Below, piece after piece: positions 60,993 through 64,000 of a DNA stretch of 64,000 bases. How positions within the stretch are numbered: position 1 is the first letter of the stretch; every line of letters begins with the position of its first letter. This DNA comes from JADHMP01 sp964386915 (GTDB lineage Bacteria > Bacteroidota > Bacteroidia > Flavobacteriales > Flavobacteriaceae): assembly GCA_964386915.1 (NCBI GenBank), contig CAYLUQ010000002.1, positions 1 to 64,000 of the forward strand, written 5' to 3'. The notes under the pieces were generated by a model. The model saw only the letters and a program-made list of their open reading frames with translations. It was not told the DNA's origin and searched no databases. The position numbers were made by a program, and so were the translations under genes.

Positions 60993-63900
60993 TTAAAAGG
61001 TTATTTGAATTCCTGTTATAATAGTCTTAAGCAATGGATAGGCACCACCGTTGTTAACAGCGCCTCCCCCTGCATTTCTAGTATTACTTACATTTACTCC
61101 ACTTTGAATTACTTCAGGATCGAAGGGGAAGTCTGTAATCGTAATTAAATTCGTTCCTGTTACGGATAAACGAATGCTTTCGGCTTTAATTCTGCTGCTA
61201 ATACTTTCATCAAAATTATAACCTAACTCGATCGTTTTAAGACGGATAAAGTCTCTAGTGATCAAGGCATAGTCTGTTTGATTTGAATACCATTGATCTC
61301 CTCTGTCAGCCAATCTAGGATAGGGTGCATTAGGGTTGTCTAGTGACCAAGCACGCTCAAATACATCGCGTTGTACGTTAGCCAATGTTCCTGACATAAA
61401 ACTCCACTCGTAGGTATTGTATCCTCCGGCAGAACCGTTCCAATACATATTAAAGTCAAAGTTTTTGTAGGTCATAGCGGTGTTGAAACCAAACTGTGTA
61501 TCAGCAAAAGTACTTCCACCAACACGAGTTCTATCTGCAGGAGTAATTCTTCCGTCACCGTTGATGTCCTTCACACGGGCATCCCCAGGTTTAAGAAGTG
61601 GAGTTACACCAGTGTAATCAAGTGGTTCAGAATCAATCTCAGCTTGAGAGCGGAATACGCCATCAAATTCATAGCGCAAAGGTCTTCCCAATTCTCCACC
61701 GGTTTCTCTTTGCCATGGACGATCTGCAAAATCAGGTTCGTCTATGAAAAGCAATTCGTTGTTTGAATCACTAAAGTTGAGGGTGAAGTTGTAGGTCAAA
61801 CCAGAGTTGGTTTCTCCGTTTAAACCGGCGCTAATTTCAATACCTGTATTTTGGAATTCTCCAATGTTTTGCGCTGGAGGGGTAATTCCACTATAGGAAG
61901 GTAGTGTTTTGTTAGGCAAAGTTAAAATGTCCGATCTTAAGTTTTTGAACACTTCAAAACCTAAAGAAAGACGATTATCAATAGCTCTCAAATCAAATCC
62001 AAAGTTGGTTGACGTTTGCGTCTCCCACGTAATGTTTGGATTGGGTACTTTAGTTTCATAAGCTGTTGTATATACATCACCTAAACCAGTAGCCGAAAAT
62101 CCATAAGAAGCTAAGAATTGGAAGGGTGCCACGTTATCGTTACCCAATTGTCCCCAAGAACCTTTTAGCTTAAAGTAGTCTAAGAAACCGATAGCGTCAC
62201 CAAAGAAATTTTCTTCAGATAAAACCCAACCGGCAGATACTCCTGGGAAGAACCCATAGCGAGTTTCTTCTGGGAAGAGATAAGAACCGTCATAACGGAA
62301 CAATAACTCCAGTAAATATTTCTCTTTATAGGCATAGTTGGCACGACCGTAGTAGTTCAAACGCGCAACTTCATATCCTGTTCCTTGGCTATATTGTCCA
62401 TCTTGTCCCCCAAAGCTCAATTGATCTAGATCATTTGAAAGGAAGAAACGTTTGAAGGCTCGCATATAGCTTTGTTCTGATTCTTCACGAGTAATACCTC
62501 CTAAAACTTTCACATAGTGATCGTCTAAATCAAGCTCATAAGAAGCGTTGATGGTAGCCGTGATATCAGTCAAAGTGGTGTGATCTTGAGTTAAACTTGG
62601 ATCACCAGGTCCTCTTTGAGCAGCAGTTAAACCAGAAGAGTCTTTGTTAACACCATCCCAAGTATATAATTGCCAAGGGCGTTGCCACTGCTTGTAGTCA
62701 TAATTCATCTTGTCATAAGAAATATTACCTCTTATTAATAGACCATCAATGCCAGGCACTTTTAAGTTTAACCCAACATTACTTTGCACAAAGTTGGTGC
62801 TGCGGTCAGTATATCCGGGTTCATCCGTTACCCGAATGGCAGGGTTGTTTCCGTTTTCAATATCGGGTCCATACTCTCCCGTTGGCCAGTAGGCAGGGAA
62901 CCAAGGATATTGACGCACTAAATCATTAAATACGTTAGAAGGTGGGTTGGTAGCTGTGAGATTCTCTTCTTGACGAGAATACAAACCTACATCCACACTT
63001 AAATAGTCGTTAATAGTAGCGTCTAAATTTAAACGCAAATCATACTGTGTAAATCCTTTAGGCGCATTTTTAAAGTTCACATCTTGTCTTAAATAACCTA
63101 AAGAGGCTAAGTAGGAAATATTATCGTCACCTCCAGTGATTTGAATATTTTGACGTGAAGTGGGTGCATTTTTACGTTGCACTTCTTCCATCCAGTCTGT
63201 ATCAGGATAGTTCCAAAGGTCTGTACCCGCTGCCGTGTTTTGAATACGATCAGTAGAATAGGTTGGGTTTAAAACCTCTCCATTAGGACGGGTAAAAGGT
63301 TGCCCCCGAACTGCGTTGGCAGCAGCCCATTCATTAACCGGTAATTTATAAACATTTAAAAGGTTTACTAAATCCATATATTCGGCCCCTGTTAGCATAT
63401 CAGGCACAGTAGTGAAGTTTTGCCAACCGTAGTTAGACGTAATTTTCACTTTAGGTGCTCCTTTCTTTCCGCGCTTGGTGGTAATCAAAATTACCCCGTT
63501 AGCAGCTCGTGCACCATAAATGGCAGCAGAAGCATCTTTCAATACGGAAATACTTTCAATGTCAGCAGGATTAATTCGAGCCAATCCTCCAGCACGGTTT
63601 GGAATACCATCAATTACGATTAAAGCCGATGAGTTGTTGAAAGTGTTAGTTCCTCTAACTCGAATGGCAGGGTTATCAGCTCCTGGTGCTCCATTGGCAG
63701 TATCAATGTAGAGTCCTGCAACTTTACCCGCTAAGGCGGTACCTAAGTTAGGCGAGGAAGATTTTTCTAAAGCTTCACCTCCAATGGTGGCAATAGAACC
63801 GGTCAAAGTCGCTTTTTTCTGGGTGCCATAACCGGTCACCACCACTTCTTCAAGACCTTGAACATCTTCTTGCAGTTGAACATCTAAGGTGCTACTGTCT

Positions 63901-64000
63901 CCAACAGCAACTTCTTGTGATAAAAAGCCGAGATAAGAAAACACTAATGTATCTGCTCCCTCTGGCAAATCAATGGAATAATTCCCATCAAAATCAGTTA
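60993..64000 (-). CDS. SusC/RagA-family TonB-linked outer-membrane protein, 5' end cut by window
   Basis: At least 1002 residues; the frame is open to the right edge. The visible part begins in the carboxypeptidase-like N-terminal domain ('DFDGNYSIDLPEGADTL'), followed by the SusC signature 'VVVTGYGTQKKATLTGSI', the plug domain ('IRVRGTNTFNN', 'SISVLKDASAAIYGARAANG') and the beta-barrel. It imports what SusD binds, driven by TonB. The signal peptide and promoter lie beyond position 64000. No carbohydrate-active enzyme is in the window, so the substrate is unknown. Confidence 0.95.
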   Translation of the reverse strand, partial: TDFDGNYSIDLPEGADTLVFSYLGFLSQEVAVGDSSTLDVQLQEDVQGLEEVVVTGYGTQKKATLTGSIATIGGEALEKSSSPNLGTALAGKVAGLYIDTANGAPGADNPAIRVRGTNTFNNSSALIVIDGIPNRAGGLARINPADIESISVLKDASAAIYGARAANGVILITTKRGKKGAPKVKITSNYGWQNFTTVPDMLTGAEYMDLVNLLNVYKLPVNEWAAANAVRGQPFTRPNGEVLNPTYSTDRIQNTAAGTDLWNYPDTDWMEEVQRKNAPTSRQNIQITGGDDNISYLASLGYLRQDVNFKNAPKGFTQYDLRLNLDATINDYLSVDVGLYSRQEENLTATNPPSNVFNDLVRQYPWFPAYWPTGEYGPDIENGNNPAIRVTDEPGYTDRSTNFVQSNVGLNLKVPGIDGLLIRGNISYDKMNYDYKQWQRPWQLYTWDGVNKDSSGLTAAQRGPGDPSLTQDHTTLTDITATINASYELDLDDHYVKVLGGITREESEQSYMRAFKRFFLSNDLDQLSFGGQDGQYSQGTGYEVARLNYYGRANYAYKEKYLLELLFRYDGSYLFPEETRYGFFPGVSAGWVLSEENFFGDAIGFLDYFKLKGSWGQLGNDNVAPFQFLASYGFSATGLGDVYTTAYETKVPNPNITWETQTSTNFGFDLRAIDNRLSLGFEVFKNLRSDILTLPNKTLPSYSGITPPAQNIGEFQNTGIEISAGLNGETNSGLTYNFTLNFSDSNNELLFIDEPDFADRPWQRETGGELGRPLRYEFDGVFRSQAEIDSEPLDYTGVTPLLKPGDARVKDINGDGRITPADRTRVGGSTFADTQFGFNTAMTYKNFDFNMYWNGSAGGYNTYEWSFMSGTLANVQRDVFERAWSLDNPNAPYPRLADRGDQWYSNQTDYALITRDFIRLKTIELGYNFDESISSRIKAESIRLSVTGTNLITITDFPFDPEVIQSGVNVSNTRNAGGGAVNNGGAYPLLKTIITGIQITF

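Noticed and set aside
1..64000. CRISPR arrays, prophage, transposases, toxin-antitoxin or defence systems
   Set aside because: I looked for spaced direct repeats, integrase, transposase, restriction, nuclease-helicase and small toxin genes and saw none; gene content is core.

Overview
The window is a chromosome segment from a bacterium of the phylum Bacteroidota, most likely class Flavobacteriia. The evidence is the SusC/SusD outer-membrane pair, start-proximal promoters of the Bacteroidota type (TAnnTTTG), a mitochondrial-type aconitase, BshC (bacillithiol synthesis), LVIVD and NHL lipoproteins, the short DUF4295 gene behind rpmG, and a DUF3467 gene joined to rpoC. Almost all of it is dense core genome. 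I found no CRISPR array, prophage, insertion sequence or recognisable defence island.

Layout. 1-5.9 kb: a cut tRNA-Gly, tRNA-Thr, a bactofilin gene, then an ArnT-like glycosyltransferase and aconitase on the minus strand, then tuf. 5.9-17.6 kb: the transcription/translation superoperon (tRNA-Trp, secE, nusG, rplK, rplA, rplJ, rplL, rpoB, rpoC, DUF3467), with hairpins after tuf, before rplK, between rplL and rpoB, and a clear terminator at the end. 17.6-24.3 kb: prfC, then idi-queD-peroxiredoxin and a small unknown gene, then a DUF4369-type lipoprotein, an AlkB-like dioxygenase and htpG on the minus strand. 24.4-34.6 kb: a TetR-like regulator coupled to an ABC1/UbiB-like kinase, a FabH-like ketosynthase with a CoA-binding protein, a sodium/solute symporter, recR, a 2-oxoacid dehydrogenase E2, an exonuclease, an FAH-family protein, cinA and an odd SCO-like lipoprotein. 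34.7-40.3 kb: rpmB-rpmG-DUF4295, then ftsY-hydrolase-amidase-rimO. 40.3-51.6 kb: an LVIVD lipoprotein, bshC, guaA, a LysM plus periplasmic-binding protein, pyrG, yidC and mnmA. 51.5-64 kb: minus-strand envelope genes: an NHL lipoprotein with a thioredoxin/DUF255 protein, a VCBS/UnbV protein with a small lipoprotein, and SusD with SusC cut by the right edge.

How the parts work together. The ribosomal and RNA polymerase genes are tightly packed and often translationally coupled; ATGA or TAATG overlaps recur through the window. Several genes (guaA, mnmA, idi) have a TAnnTTTG box only 4-8 bases before the start codon, which predicts leaderless or nearly leaderless mRNAs.

There is no obvious new multi-gene system. 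The observations most worth following are: the DUF3467 protein fused by overlap to rpoC; a lipoprotein that looks like a retropepsin start joined to an SCO1 copper domain; a perfect 10-bp inverted repeat in front of the TetR-ABC1 pair; motif changes in the ABC1 protein and the E2 enzyme; a possible L1 autoregulatory site before rplK; a LysM plus periplasmic-binding protein; and the susCD/VCBS group of unknown substrate.
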